From: Devosiaceae bacterium
GTDB lineage: Bacteria; Pseudomonadota; Alphaproteobacteria; Rhizobiales; Devosiaceae
Reading direction: 5' to 3'
DNA: 17,403 bases
Assembly (NCBI GenBank): GCA_021648585.1
Contig: JAKISM010000031.1
Span: forward strand, 1 to 17,403
Shown here: piece after piece, positions 5,779 through 13,480 of the stretch
Position numbering within the stretch: position 1 is the stretch's first letter
How the letters are laid out: every line of letters begins with the position of its first letter
Program-made: the position numbers and the translations under genes
Notes under the pieces: model-generated
What the model was told of the DNA's origin: nothing
Databases searched by the model: none
What the model saw: only the letters and a program-made list of their open reading frames with translations

Positions 5779-6086
5779 CTTATAAAATATTCAGGCACAA
5801 AGAAGTAGAGCAAGATCTGTTTGATATTGTTGATTTGCTTCTAGAATATGCTGGGTCTGTTATTGCAGAAAAAAAATTATTGGAAATTGAAATCAGCATA
5901 AAAAAATTGGCTCATACCCCACATATTGGCACAATCAGAGATGATATTTTTCTTGGCTGTCGAGCCATTGCTACAGCAAGAAAAGGCGTTATTACCTTTA
6001 ATGTCGATGATGCAAAAAGAGAGGTCTTTATTATTTGCATTACCTATGCAGGAGTAGATTGGATTGCTAGGTCTGAGCAAAGATAA
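5775..6086 (+). CDS. parE: ParE/RelE-superfamily toxin
   Basis: This 103-residue protein fits the ParE branch of the RelE/ParE fold: an N-terminal strand (MTYKIFRHKEVEQDL), two long helices carrying EKKLLEIEISIKKLAHTPHIG, and a strand core with CRAIATARKGVITFNVDDAKREVFIICITY. ParE proteins poison DNA gyrase whereas RelE proteins cut mRNA. Gene order after a ParD-type antitoxin favours ParE, but the activity cannot be settled by sequence. The start codon overlaps the antitoxin stop by four bases. The gene ends 67 bases before ruvC and lies next to other accessory material, so the pair probably arrived as an insertion between yebC and ruvC. Confidence 0.83.
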   Translation: MTYKIFRHKEVEQDLFDIVDLLLEYAGSVIAEKKLLEIEISIKKLAHTPHIGTIRDDIFLGCRAIATARKGVITFNVDDAKREVFIICITYAGVDWIARSEQR

Positions 6087-6094
6087 ATCAACAT

Positions 6095-6130
6095 GTTTCC
6101 CTTTTGTTCGCCTTTTCCTTGCTATATAGT
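6095..6130 (+). promoter_or_regulatory. LexA-type SOS box and -10 region ahead of ruvC
   Basis: GTTT-CCCTTTT-GTTC at 6095-6109 matches the alphaproteobacterial LexA consensus GTTC-N7-GTTC in seven of eight fixed positions. It lies 14-20 bases upstream of a -10-like GCTATATAGT (6121-6130), so a bound repressor would cover the -35 zone. ruvCAB is an established LexA target in several alphaproteobacteria. Together these make SOS control of this operon likely. Confidence 0.5.
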
Positions 6131-6153
6131 TCTAAATGTGAATAGGTAGAAAT

Positions 6154-6666
6154 ATGGAAAAGAATGAACGAGCAACTAGAATTATTGGCATAGATCCCGG
6201 ATTGCGCCGTTGTGGTTGGGGGATTATTGAGAGCTCTGGTAATCGGCTGACATATATTGCTTGCGGGGTGATTACGCCGCCAGTTAATGATGCGCTGGCT
6301 AATCGCTTGACCTTTTTATATCAGGCGATTTGTGCTTTGATTGAAAAATATCAACCCAATGAGGCAGCGGTTGAGGAGACTTTTGTTAGTGCTGGCGCTC
6401 GCTCGGCTTTGCAGCTTGGGCAGGCAAGGGGAATTGCTTTGATGACCCCTGCGTCAATGGGTTTGCCAGTTGGTGAATATGCCGCTAATCTGGTTAAAAA
6501 ATCGGTGGTTGGCACTGGTCATGCGGATAAAAATCAGATGCAGTTAATGGTGAAAACTTTGCTTCCAGCGGCGGATTTTTCTAGTGCTGATGATGCAGAT
6601 GCTTTGGCAATCGCTATCACTCATGCGCACCATCGCACAATGGATAAAAGGGCAAAACAAGCATGA
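6154..6666 (+). CDS. ruvC: Holliday junction resolvase RuvC
   Basis: RuvC (170 residues, normal length) is the homodimeric endonuclease that nicks Holliday junctions symmetrically once RuvAB has moved them. The RNase H-like fold is visible from GIDPGLRRCGWG (residues 12-23). The four acidic catalytic residues are present: Asp14, Glu74 in AAVEETF, and Asp146 and Asp149 in DDADALAIAITH. The basic stretch around GEYAANLVKKSVVGTGHADK fits the DNA-contact region. The start follows AGGTAG a few bases upstream. The stop overlaps the ruvA start in ATGA at 6663-6666, so translation is coupled. Control by the LexA-type box upstream is likely. Confidence 0.97.
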   Translation: MEKNERATRIIGIDPGLRRCGWGIIESSGNRLTYIACGVITPPVNDALANRLTFLYQAICALIEKYQPNEAAVEETFVSAGARSALQLGQARGIALMTPASMGLPVGEYAANLVKKSVVGTGHADKNQMQLMVKTLLPAADFSSADDADALAIAITHAHHRTMDKRAKQA

Positions 6667-7280
6667 TTGCAAAACTCAAAGGCATTATTGAAGAATATGG
6701 CGATGATTATGTTTTGCTTGATGTGCAGGGCGTTTGTTATTTAGCATATTGCTCATCTCGCTCGCTTAGTGCTTTGCCAAAAATTGGCGAGGCGGCCGAG
6801 ATGTATATTGAGATGGTGGTGCGTGAGGATTTTATTAAATTATATGGGTTTGCAAGCCAAAGTGAAAAAGCATGGTTTAGCACACTCGTAAGCGTGCAAG
6901 GAGTTGGTGCAAAGGTTGGTTTGGCAATTCTTTCAACTCTTAGTCCAAGCGAAATAAGCTCTGCTATTGCATTACAAGACAAGGTAATGATGAGCCGCCC
7001 TGCTGGGGTGGGGCCTAAATTGGCGCAAAGAATTGTTAGTGAATTAAAGGGCAAAATTCCTGATATTGGATCGGTTGATGATGTAGCTTTGGGGCTACAA
7101 TCTGCAATAGGTGAGGGTTCCGCACCAAGCAATATTTCTGATGCAGTATCAGCGCTTAGCAATTTGGGTTATCAGCCAGCGCAAGCCTCTTCTGTTTTGG
7201 CAAAAATTGTTGCAAAAGAGGGGGATGAAATTGAGGTAGCAAAACTCATTCGTCTTGGTCTTAAGGAGTTAAGCTCTTGA
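6663..7280 (+). CDS. ruvA: Holliday junction branch migration subunit RuvA
   Basis: RuvA (205 residues) binds four-way junctions as a tetramer and loads the RuvB motor. The N-terminal OB-fold domain starts MIAKLKGIIEEYGDDYVLLDVQGVCY. Two helix-hairpin-helix motifs follow: VQGVGAKVGLAILSTL (residues 78-93) and PAGVGPKLAQRIVSELKGK (113-131). The C-terminal three-helix domain, from about 157 (SDAVSALSNLGYQ), contacts RuvB and is joined by a flexible linker. It overlaps ruvC by four bases at its start and ruvB by four bases at its end (TTGA), so the three genes form a coupled operon. Confidence 0.97.
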   Translation: MIAKLKGIIEEYGDDYVLLDVQGVCYLAYCSSRSLSALPKIGEAAEMYIEMVVREDFIKLYGFASQSEKAWFSTLVSVQGVGAKVGLAILSTLSPSEISSAIALQDKVMMSRPAGVGPKLAQRIVSELKGKIPDIGSVDDVALGLQSAIGEGSAPSNISDAVSALSNLGYQPAQASSVLAKIVAKEGDEIEVAKLIRLGLKELSS

Positions 7281-8320
7281 GTGATTTTAATGATTCATCG
7301 GCTGAAAGAGATGGTGTTGCAGACGTTGCGCTTCGCCCTTCTGGCTTTGATCAATTTGTTGGGCAAGAAAGTGCACGTGCGAATTTGCAGGTGTTTATTG
7401 AGGCGGCAAAACAGAGAAAAGCGGCTCTTGATCATGTGTTATTTGTCGGGCCTCCGGGTTTAGGTAAAACAACTTTAGCGCAAATTGTTGCTAATGAACT
7501 TGGGGTTGGGTTTCGTTCAACTTCAGGGCCCGTAATTGCCAAGGCTGGCGATTTGGCGGCTCTTTTGACCAATTTAGAAGAGCGAGATGTATTATTCATT
7601 GATGAAATTCATCGCCTGTCCCCAGCAGTTGAAGAAATACTTTATCCTGCAATGGAAGATTTTCAGCTTGATTTAATCATTGGCGAAGGGCCAGCGGCAC
7701 GCTCGGTTAAGATAGATTTAGCCAAATTCACTCTTGTTGGTGCAACAACTCGTGCTGGATTATTGACCACACCTTTAAGAGATAGGTTTGGAATTCCAGT
7801 TCGTCTTAATTTTTATTCTCCAAAGGAATTGGTAAAAATCGTCTCAAGAGGGGCAAAATTAATGGGTGTGAATATGAGCGAAGAGGGGGCGCTTGAAGTG
7901 GCTCGGCGCTCTCGTGGCACGCCACGTATTGCAGGAAGATTATTGCGCCGTGTTACTGATTTTGCTTTAGTTGAGGGTGAAAAAGAAGTTACTCGTGAGG
8001 TTGCTGATAAAGCCCTATTGCGTCTTGATGTTGATGAAAAAGGGTTAGATATGCTTGATAGGCGTTATCTTGAATTAATTGTTGAACATTATAATGGAGG
8101 CCCTGTTGGTATTGAAACTATTGCTGCTGCACTAAGCGAGCCAAGGGATGCACTTGAAGATATTGTTGAGCCGTTTTTATTGCAGCAAGGTTTTATTCAG
8201 CGTACTCCTCGTGGACGGATGTTAAGTGCAACGGCGTTTAAGCATTTGGGTATAGTTGTGCCACAGGGCTTTATTGGCCAGCAGGGCAGTGGGCAAACAG
8301 GATTATTTGAGGCAAATTAA
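7277..8320 (+). CDS. ruvB: Holliday junction branch migration ATPase RuvB
   Basis: RuvB (347 residues) is the AAA+ ring motor that pumps DNA through the RuvA-bound junction. The sequence shows the family opening ALRPSGFDQFVGQE, Walker A GPPGLGKTT, Walker B LFIDEIHRL, sensor 1 GATTRAG, the arginine-finger region PLRDRFGI, and a C-terminal winged helix ending FIQRTPRGRML. The start is TTG at 7277, inside TTGA shared with the ruvA stop; AAGGAG at 7263-7268, eight bases upstream, makes this start convincing although no ATG is used. It is followed by a convergent SRPBCC gene. The tol genes that often come next are on the other strand here and further away. Confidence 0.97.
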   Translation: MSDFNDSSAERDGVADVALRPSGFDQFVGQESARANLQVFIEAAKQRKAALDHVLFVGPPGLGKTTLAQIVANELGVGFRSTSGPVIAKAGDLAALLTNLEERDVLFIDEIHRLSPAVEEILYPAMEDFQLDLIIGEGPAARSVKIDLAKFTLVGATTRAGLLTTPLRDRFGIPVRLNFYSPKELVKIVSRGAKLMGVNMSEEGALEVARRSRGTPRIAGRLLRRVTDFALVEGEKEVTREVADKALLRLDVDEKGLDMLDRRYLELIVEHYNGGPVGIETIAAALSEPRDALEDIVEPFLLQQGFIQRTPRGRMLSATAFKHLGIVVPQGFIGQQGSGQTGLFEAN

Positions 8321-8331
8321 CTTTGAAAATA

Positions 8332-8817
8332 TCAACAAAAAGCTATAGCTTTTGGCAAGTCTTTGACGTTACCAGCATAAGGCTTGCCAGTTTCAATATA
8401 ATATTTTAGCGGAGCAAGGGCGTTGGGGAATGCAACTTTGGTAGCTAGGAAAATAAGTGGTTCTAGTAGGCGACCAAAAATTCCTCCCTTCATGATAATT
8501 TCTGAGTAAGAAACTATAAGAGTTTCATTTCCAACAGGTTTTATGCTCCAGTGATTAGAAGCTGATTTTATTAATGGAGCGCCTGTTGCAACATATTTGA
8601 AACTCTTACCCTCCTCCCATTCAACAAATTTCTCGCGTATATCAAATTTCTCGAGTTTACAAATCCTGATTGTGTCAACACCTTGAGTTTTATTACCCTC
8701 GCAATAAGATTGTTGTATTGAGGGAACCCATAAATCAACATTATCGATTTTTGACAAATATTTCTATGTATTTTCTAGTGAAGAATTGACACAAATCGAA
8801 TTTTTTAATTTCAACAT
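8332..8817 (-). pseudogene. SRPBCC-family protein gene interrupted by an in-frame amber codon
   Basis: The long open frame covers 8332-8757 (about 141 residues) and looks like most of an SRPBCC/START-type fold, with DNVDLWVPSIQQSYCEG, IREKFVEWEEGKSFKY, WSIKPVGNETLIVSYSE and a C-terminal helix LKYYIETGK. It lacks its first strand and helix. These appear upstream in the same frame, from ATG 8815-8817 with GGAG about eight bases before it: MLKLKNSICVNSSLENT, then TAG at 8764-8766, then KYLSKIDNVDLWV. The family commonly has Trp or Phe at the stop position (pattern E-x-V-W-x-Y-L), so a TGG-to-TAG change is the simplest explanation. Repair would give 161 residues. SRPBCC proteins bind hydrophobic ligands; no ligand can be assigned. 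A TTG restart at 8757 is possible but has a poor ribosome site. Confidence 0.7.
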
Positions 8818-8845
8818 TTTTGTCTCCAAAATATATTTTTAGATG

Positions 8846-8873
8846 AATGTACTGATATATATGGCTTGAGCAA
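8846..8873 (-). promoter_or_regulatory. Possible promoter of the interrupted SRPBCC gene
   Basis: On the minus strand TTGCTC (8873-8868) and TACATT (8851-8846) are spaced by 16 bases, which would give a leader of about 20 bases. Just upstream is a 13-base-spaced pair of identical 10-mers (8883-8892 and 8896-8905, plus-strand TATTTTGTAG) that could be a regulator site. Confidence 0.3.
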
Positions 8874-8960
8874 GAGGAATATTATTTTGTAGCAATATTT
8901 TGTAGAGCTTTAAGCTTGAAAAATGATATTTTTTTATAGAGGAGGGTTAATTTTTTGTAT

Positions 8961-8987
8961 AAAAAAGGCGCTCCAAAAGGGAGCGCC
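8961..8987 (-). terminator. Factor-independent terminator of the porin gene
   Basis: On the minus strand GGCGCTCC-CTTTT-GGAGCGCC is followed by TTTTTT. It is a perfect 8-base-pair GC-rich stem with a T tract, starting 25 bases after the porin stop codon. Confidence 0.92.
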
Positions 8988-9012
8988 GTAAAATATTTTA
9001 TATATACTTTAT

Positions 9013-9729
9013 TTAGTTAAAGCGATAGCGAACTGTGCCACGTACTTCGTGAATGAAGTTATTATTTATAATATATGGTGGAGGGTCAACTGGTGGTTGG
9101 CTCATTACTTTATTCATATATATTCCACGATAACCAAGATCAGCAACTACATCACCCATATCATAAGAAACACCAGCCATCACAGCTACAGCTCCTTCAA
9201 GGGATTTGCCCCAAGCAACTTGCACTCCGCCATTATCTAAAAGTTCTGAATAATTTTTAGCTAAACCAATGCCAGCGCCAACATAGACACCCATGCCGCC
9301 TTCTGCAGATGCGCCATATTCATCAAACATAAAATCATAATAAACATTCGCAAAAGCTAATGCAGATTTTAGATTAACTTTATGCCCTGTCGTAGAGGTG
9401 AGGCCTTGATTATCTAAATAATCAACAGTGAAATCAACTCTAAGGCCATCTCCAGTTTCATAGCCAACGCCAAGACCAACAGAATAACCATAACCAGGAG
9501 TATCAAAAGTTGTCACACAGGCACAAATAGACCCATCAGATGCAGACCAAGCATTCATTGCAGCGCTTCCACGTAAATAGAACGAGCCGCCTAAGCCATA
9601 ATCAACAGCAGGTGCAAGATTAATTTCAGGATATTCAGTTACAGGAAACTGCATTGGATCTGCGCCCTGAACAGGGACAGCTAATAAAGCGGATACGGCT
9701 ACCAGAGCCACTACCTTCAGATTGCGCAT
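9013..9729 (-). CDS. Omp25/Omp31-type outer membrane beta-barrel protein
   Basis: This 238-residue protein is a small outer-membrane beta-barrel of the kind abundant in Brucella, Bartonella and relatives. A signal peptide is clear: MRNLKVVALVAVSALLAVPVQGA, probably cut before ADP. The mature part alternates glycine- and aromatic-rich strands, for example GGSFYLRGSAAMNAW, YSVGLGVGYETGDGLRVDF, GGMGVYVGAGIGLA and the final strand VRGTVRYRFN. The chain ends in Asn after the usual terminal Phe. A Cys-x-Cys pair (ICACV) sits in an early loop and may form a disulfide. The start at 9729 is preceded by AAAGGA at about seven bases; an in-frame start at 9759 would put ten extra residues before the signal peptide. 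It is a single-gene unit with its own terminator. Confidence 0.85.
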   Translation of the reverse strand: MRNLKVVALVAVSALLAVPVQGADPMQFPVTEYPEINLAPAVDYGLGGSFYLRGSAAMNAWSASDGSICACVTTFDTPGYGYSVGLGVGYETGDGLRVDFTVDYLDNQGLTSTTGHKVNLKSALAFANVYYDFMFDEYGASAEGGMGVYVGAGIGLAKNYSELLDNGGVQVAWGKSLEGAVAVMAGVSYDMGDVVADLGYRGIYMNKVMSQPPVDPPPYIINNNFIHEVRGTVRYRFN

Positions 9730-9862
9730 TTTTAATTCCTTTAAGTTAGTACACAACAATTAGAATAAGCTCACCATAGTTGCTCATTCTTAATAGTGAC
9801 TTAACCTAAAGAATTAACCCTAATATTTTGTAAAATATGACTAATTCGCTGTAGAGAATTTA

Positions 9863-9901
9863 GAATTCATTAATAAAAGAAAATTTTCTCTTAATGAATT
9901 C
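9863..9901. terminator. AT-rich stem-loop after glmM, possible terminator
   Basis: GAATTCATTAA (9863-9873) and TTAATGAATTC (9891-9901) form a perfect 11-base-pair stem around a 17-base loop that itself contains GAAAATTTTC. It lies 22 bases after the glmM stop codon. AT-richness and the lack of a T run directly after the stem make termination uncertain; mRNA 3'-end protection is another option. Confidence 0.45.
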
Positions 9902-9923
9902 ATGCAAAAAAAGAAAAAATCTT

Positions 9924-11267
9924 TTAACTTACAGACCTTATTGCTTGTTCTATATCGTCAACTATTGCCACAATTTGTGCCTCATTATCGCCCTGACCCA
10001 TAATGCGAATTAGTGGCTCGGTACCTGATTTTCTGATTACCAAGCGTCCAGCTTCACCTAAAGATTGTTCGCTTTTTAATATTACTTGGCGCACTTTTTC
10101 GCTTTGTAGCGGCTCGCCTCCATTAAATTTAATATTTCTTAGTAATTGAGGTACTTTTTCAAAGCAGTTACAAATTTGCGAGACGGGAATATTTTTTTCT
10201 TGCATAATATGTAATAATTGCAATGCGGCAACTAAACCATCGCCAGTAGTTGAAAAATCTGACAAAATTATATGGCCAGATTGCTCACCACCAATATTAT
10301 AGCCTTTATTTCGCATTGCTTCTAACACATAACGATCACCAACTTTGGTTCTTTCAAAATCTAAGCCCAACCCAGTTATAAAGCGCTCTAGCCCAAGATT
10401 TGACATAATAGTTGCGGCAATGCCACCACCTAAAACTTTGTTTTTTTCATGCCAAAACTGAGTAATTGCCGCCATTAACTGATCGCCATCTACTATTTGC
10501 CCCTTTTCATCAATAATAATGACCCGATCAGCATCACCATCAAGTGCAATGCCAATATCTGCTTTTTCTTGCAATACTAATTCTTGAGCAGCTTTTGTTG
10601 CAGTTGATCCCACGCCATCATTTATATTATAACCGTTTGGCGTAACTCCTAATGAGAAAACTTTAGCACCAAGCTCTTTTAGGGCTTCTGGTGCAACTTT
10701 ATATGCCGCCCCATTAGCGCAATCTATAACAACTTTTAGGCCAGTAAATTCTGTAAATCTTGGCAAAGTACGCTTGGCATATTCTAAGTAGCGTGTCCAA
10801 GCCTCGTCAATTTGTTTGACACGTCCAATTTTACGTCCCGTTACTAATTTTTTTTCTAAATCAGAATCAATAAGAGCTTCAATTTCATGCTCAATCTTAT
10901 CGCAAAGCTTATTTCCATCAGGTCTAAATAATTTAATGCCATTATCTTCAAACTGATTATGGGAAGCTGAAATCATCACACCTAAATCAGCACGCAAAGA
11001 GCGGGTTAACATAGCAACGGCAGGGGTGGGCATTGGGCCTAGGCGATAAACGTCCATACCAACAGCATTAAAACCTGCTGAAAGGGCGTTTTCTATCAAA
11101 TAACCAGAGCGCCTAGTATCTTTGCCAATAACCACACGGTTACGATGATCGCCACGCATAAAAGCTAAACCTGTGGCCATTCCAATTTTAAGGGCTAAGT
11201 CTGGCGTGAGCTTTTTTCCATTAGCAAGACCACGAATACCATCGGTGCCAAAATATTTCTTTGCCAT
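9924..11267 (-). CDS. glmM: Phosphoglucosamine mutase GlmM
   Basis: GlmM (447 residues, normal length) converts glucosamine-6-phosphate to glucosamine-1-phosphate, feeding UDP-GlcNAc for peptidoglycan and LPS. The sequence shows FGTDGIRG at 6-13, the phosphoserine loop MISASHNQFEDNGIK with Ser102 as the expected phosphorylated residue, the metal loop LDGDADR with Asp243, Asp245 and Asp247, the sugar-binding GGEQSGH at 325-331, and the C-terminal phosphate-binding RKSGTEPLIRIM. A Gln follows ASHN, where Pro is common in other bacteria. AGAGGA lies about seven bases before the ATG. It follows ftsH by only 34 bases and is probably on the same transcript, the usual ftsH-glmM pairing. Confidence 0.97.
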   Translation of the reverse strand: MAKKYFGTDGIRGLANGKKLTPDLALKIGMATGLAFMRGDHRNRVVIGKDTRRSGYLIENALSAGFNAVGMDVYRLGPMPTPAVAMLTRSLRADLGVMISASHNQFEDNGIKLFRPDGNKLCDKIEHEIEALIDSDLEKKLVTGRKIGRVKQIDEAWTRYLEYAKRTLPRFTEFTGLKVVIDCANGAAYKVAPEALKELGAKVFSLGVTPNGYNINDGVGSTATKAAQELVLQEKADIGIALDGDADRVIIIDEKGQIVDGDQLMAAITQFWHEKNKVLGGGIAATIMSNLGLERFITGLGLDFERTKVGDRYVLEAMRNKGYNIGGEQSGHIILSDFSTTGDGLVAALQLLHIMQEKNIPVSQICNCFEKVPQLLRNIKFNGGEPLQSEKVRQVILKSEQSLGEAGRLVIRKSGTEPLIRIMGQGDNEAQIVAIVDDIEQAIRSVS

Positions 11268-11301
11268 TTTAATTCCTCTACGAAATCAATTATTTATAAG
11301 A

Positions 11302-13317
11302 TTATTTTTTCTTAGGTTTAGTTATTTTGGGTTTAGTTATTTTGGGTATGGTTGTTTTTACAGATGCCTTCTTAACTGGTGCTTTTTTAGTGCTGGCTTT
11401 TTTGGCAGGAGTTTTCTTTTGCTTCTTTGAATTAGCACTTTCCTTATTAACTTTTTGGCCTGCTTTTGGAACTGCACTGGCCTTGCTTGCGCCCAAATCA
11501 TCATCACGAGTTGGTGCTATACCTTTAAGTAGAGCGGCTATTTCATCACCTGAAAGAGTTTCATATTCCAATAGTCCTTCGGCTAGGATTTTTAAATCTT
11601 TAGAGCGTTTCTTCAAAATTCTTGTGGCTTCACTATAAGCATTATCAACAAGTTTGCGTACTTCTTCATCAATAATTCGTGCGGTTTCTTCTGATACATT
11701 TTTTGATTGGGTAACTGAATGACCAAGAAAAACTTCTTGCTGGTTTTCGCCATAAGCAACTTTTCCTAATTTATCAGAAAAACCCCATTGGGTAATCATG
11801 GCACGTGCAAGGCGTGTTGCTTGATCAATATCTGAAGAAGCGCCTGAAGTTATTTTATCTTTACCAAAAATAAGTTCTTCTGCTACTCGTCCAGCCATCA
11901 GAATAGTTAGGCGAGATGTCATTTGCTCGTATGACATAGAAATTTCATCACGCTCGGGTAATTGCATGACCATGCCAAGCGCTCGCCCACGAGGAATAAT
12001 TGTTGCTTTATGAACTGGGTGTGCCGCTGGAACACTAATTGCAACTAGTGCATGACCACCTTCATGATAAGCGGTTGCCCGTTTTTCGTCTTCGCTCATC
12101 GCAAGCGTACGTCGTTCAGCACCCATCATAACTTTATCTTTTGCATCTTCAAATTCTTGCGCTGTTACCATGCGTTTTTCTCTTCTTGCTGCAAGAAGCG
12201 CCGCTTCATTAACGAGGTTTGCAAGGTCAGCACCAGAAAATCCGGGCGTGCCACGAGCAACTATTTTAAGATCTACATTTGGTGCAAGGGGAACATTTTT
12301 TACGTGAACTTGTAAGATTTTTTCTCGTCCCATAATATCGGGATTAGATACTACAACTTGCCTATCAAAACGACCGGGGCGCAAAAGCGCTGGATCAAGA
12401 ACATCTGGTCGGTTAGTTGCAGCAATTAAAATAACGCCTTCATTGGTCTCAAACCCATCCATTTCAACAAGTAGTTGGTTTAATGTTTGCTCACGCTCAT
12501 CATTACCACCACCCAAACCTGCGCCACGATGGCGACCAACTGCATCAATTTCATCAATAAAGATAATACAAGGAGCATTCTTTTTGCCTTGCTCAAACAT
12601 ATCACGCACACGAGAAGCACCAACGCCTACAAACATTTCAACAAAGTCAGAGCCAGAAATTGAGAAAAACGGTACATCAGCTTCACCAGCAACTGAGCGA
12701 GCTAATAGGGTTTTACCAGTTCCCGGAGGGCCAACTAACAAAACGCCATGTGGCATTTTGCCACCTAAGCGTTGAAATTTGCTTGGATCACGTAAAAATT
12801 CAATAATTTCTTGTAAATCTTGTTTTGCTTCATCAATGCCTGCAACATCGTCAAACGTTACTTTGTCTTGAGATTTTGTAAGCAGTTTGGCTTTTGATTT
12901 GCCAAAACCCATTGCGCCGCCTTTTCCACCTTGCATTTGGCGAATAAAGAAAAACCAAACACCAATAATAACCAAAAACGGTAACCATGAGCTTAGAAGG
13001 ATTGCCCAAAAAGGACTAGATTCTTTTTCTTCTATGTTAATTTGCACCCCACGTGATTCTAGGCGAGAAACAACATCAACACCTTCAGGTAACAGGGTCT
13101 TAAATTGCCCACCATCTCGTAAAGTTCCTACTAATTGATTATCAATAATAGTAACTGAGGTGACATTGCCAGTATCTACATCATTTATAAATTGGCTATA
13201 ATTTTTTTCAGTGCTAGCTGCTTGATTGACAGACGAAGATTGAAAGACTTGATACAATCCTAGTAGCATAACAAGGATAATAAGCCAGACAGCGAAATTC
13301 TTAAAATTAGTGTTCAT
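11302..13317 (-). CDS. ftsH: ATP-dependent zinc metalloprotease FtsH, with a lysine-rich tail
   Basis: FtsH (671 residues) is the hexameric inner-membrane AAA+ protease that removes damaged membrane proteins and regulatory factors. It shows membrane segments at about 8-26 and 104-125 flanking a periplasmic domain, Walker A GPPGTGKT (196-203), Walker B IIFIDEIDAVG (251-261), the second region of homology ATNRPDVLDPALLRPGRFDR (300-319), the zinc site HEGGH (418-422) and a likely third ligand Asp at about 496. The C-terminal part is unusual: residues 618-671 contain 21 lysines, with PAKKAS/APVKKAS units and a tandem ITKPK encoded by a 15-base repeat near 11316-11345. Such histone H1-like tails are not part of the FtsH core. 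AGGA about eight bases before the ATG supports the start. Confidence 0.97.
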   Translation of the reverse strand: MNTNFKNFAVWLIILVMLLGLYQVFQSSSVNQAASTEKNYSQFINDVDTGNVTSVTIIDNQLVGTLRDGGQFKTLLPEGVDVVSRLESRGVQINIEEKESSPFWAILLSSWLPFLVIIGVWFFFIRQMQGGKGGAMGFGKSKAKLLTKSQDKVTFDDVAGIDEAKQDLQEIIEFLRDPSKFQRLGGKMPHGVLLVGPPGTGKTLLARSVAGEADVPFFSISGSDFVEMFVGVGASRVRDMFEQGKKNAPCIIFIDEIDAVGRHRGAGLGGGNDEREQTLNQLLVEMDGFETNEGVILIAATNRPDVLDPALLRPGRFDRQVVVSNPDIMGREKILQVHVKNVPLAPNVDLKIVARGTPGFSGADLANLVNEAALLAARREKRMVTAQEFEDAKDKVMMGAERRTLAMSEDEKRATAYHEGGHALVAISVPAAHPVHKATIIPRGRALGMVMQLPERDEISMSYEQMTSRLTILMAGRVAEELIFGKDKITSGASSDIDQATRLARAMITQWGFSDKLGKVAYGENQQEVFLGHSVTQSKNVSEETARIIDEEVRKLVDNAYSEATRILKKRSKDLKILAEGLLEYETLSGDEIAALLKGIAPTRDDDLGASKASAVPKAGQKVNKESANSKKQKKTPAKKASTKKAPVKKASVKTTIPKITKPKITKPKKK

Positions 13318-13319
13318 TA

Positions 13320-13349
13320 TTTTTCCTGGTTTTTCCTAGTTTTTCCTGA
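13320..13349 (-). repeat. Triple 10-base tandem repeat in the ftsH leader
   Basis: On the plus strand TTTTTCCTGG, TTTTTCCTAG and TTTTTCCTGA follow each other; on the mRNA these read as three AGGAAAAA units. Only the one nearest the ATG is at a normal ribosome-binding distance. The other two could act as standby sites or may be simple slippage products. Confidence 0.6.
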
Positions 13350-13394
13350 ATTTAGCACTATTGCTAAAAAATAATTGGGAGTTGATTTGTTCAG

Positions 13395-13423
13395 AATGTA
13401 AGTTGCCTAACGCTAGGTTACAA
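13395..13423 (-). promoter_or_regulatory. Possible ftsH promoter with an interrupted dyad in the spacer
   Basis: On the minus strand TTGTAA (13423-13418) and TACATT (13400-13395) are 17 bases apart, predicting a leader of about 70 bases. The spacer contains CCTAGCGTTAGG (13417-13406), an interrupted palindrome that might be an operator. The match to consensus is moderate. Confidence 0.35.
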
Positions 13424-13480
13424 GGGAACATTTTGCTTATGATTACTTTTTTTACTTATAGTTTATTTACTTCTCACATT

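Noticed and set aside
8338..8353. AAAAGCTATAGCTTTT, a perfect 16-base palindrome near the ruvB-SRPBCC junction
   Set aside because: The stem is short and AT-rich, lies inside the SRPBCC coding end and lacks a T tract; it is not supported as a terminator or operator.
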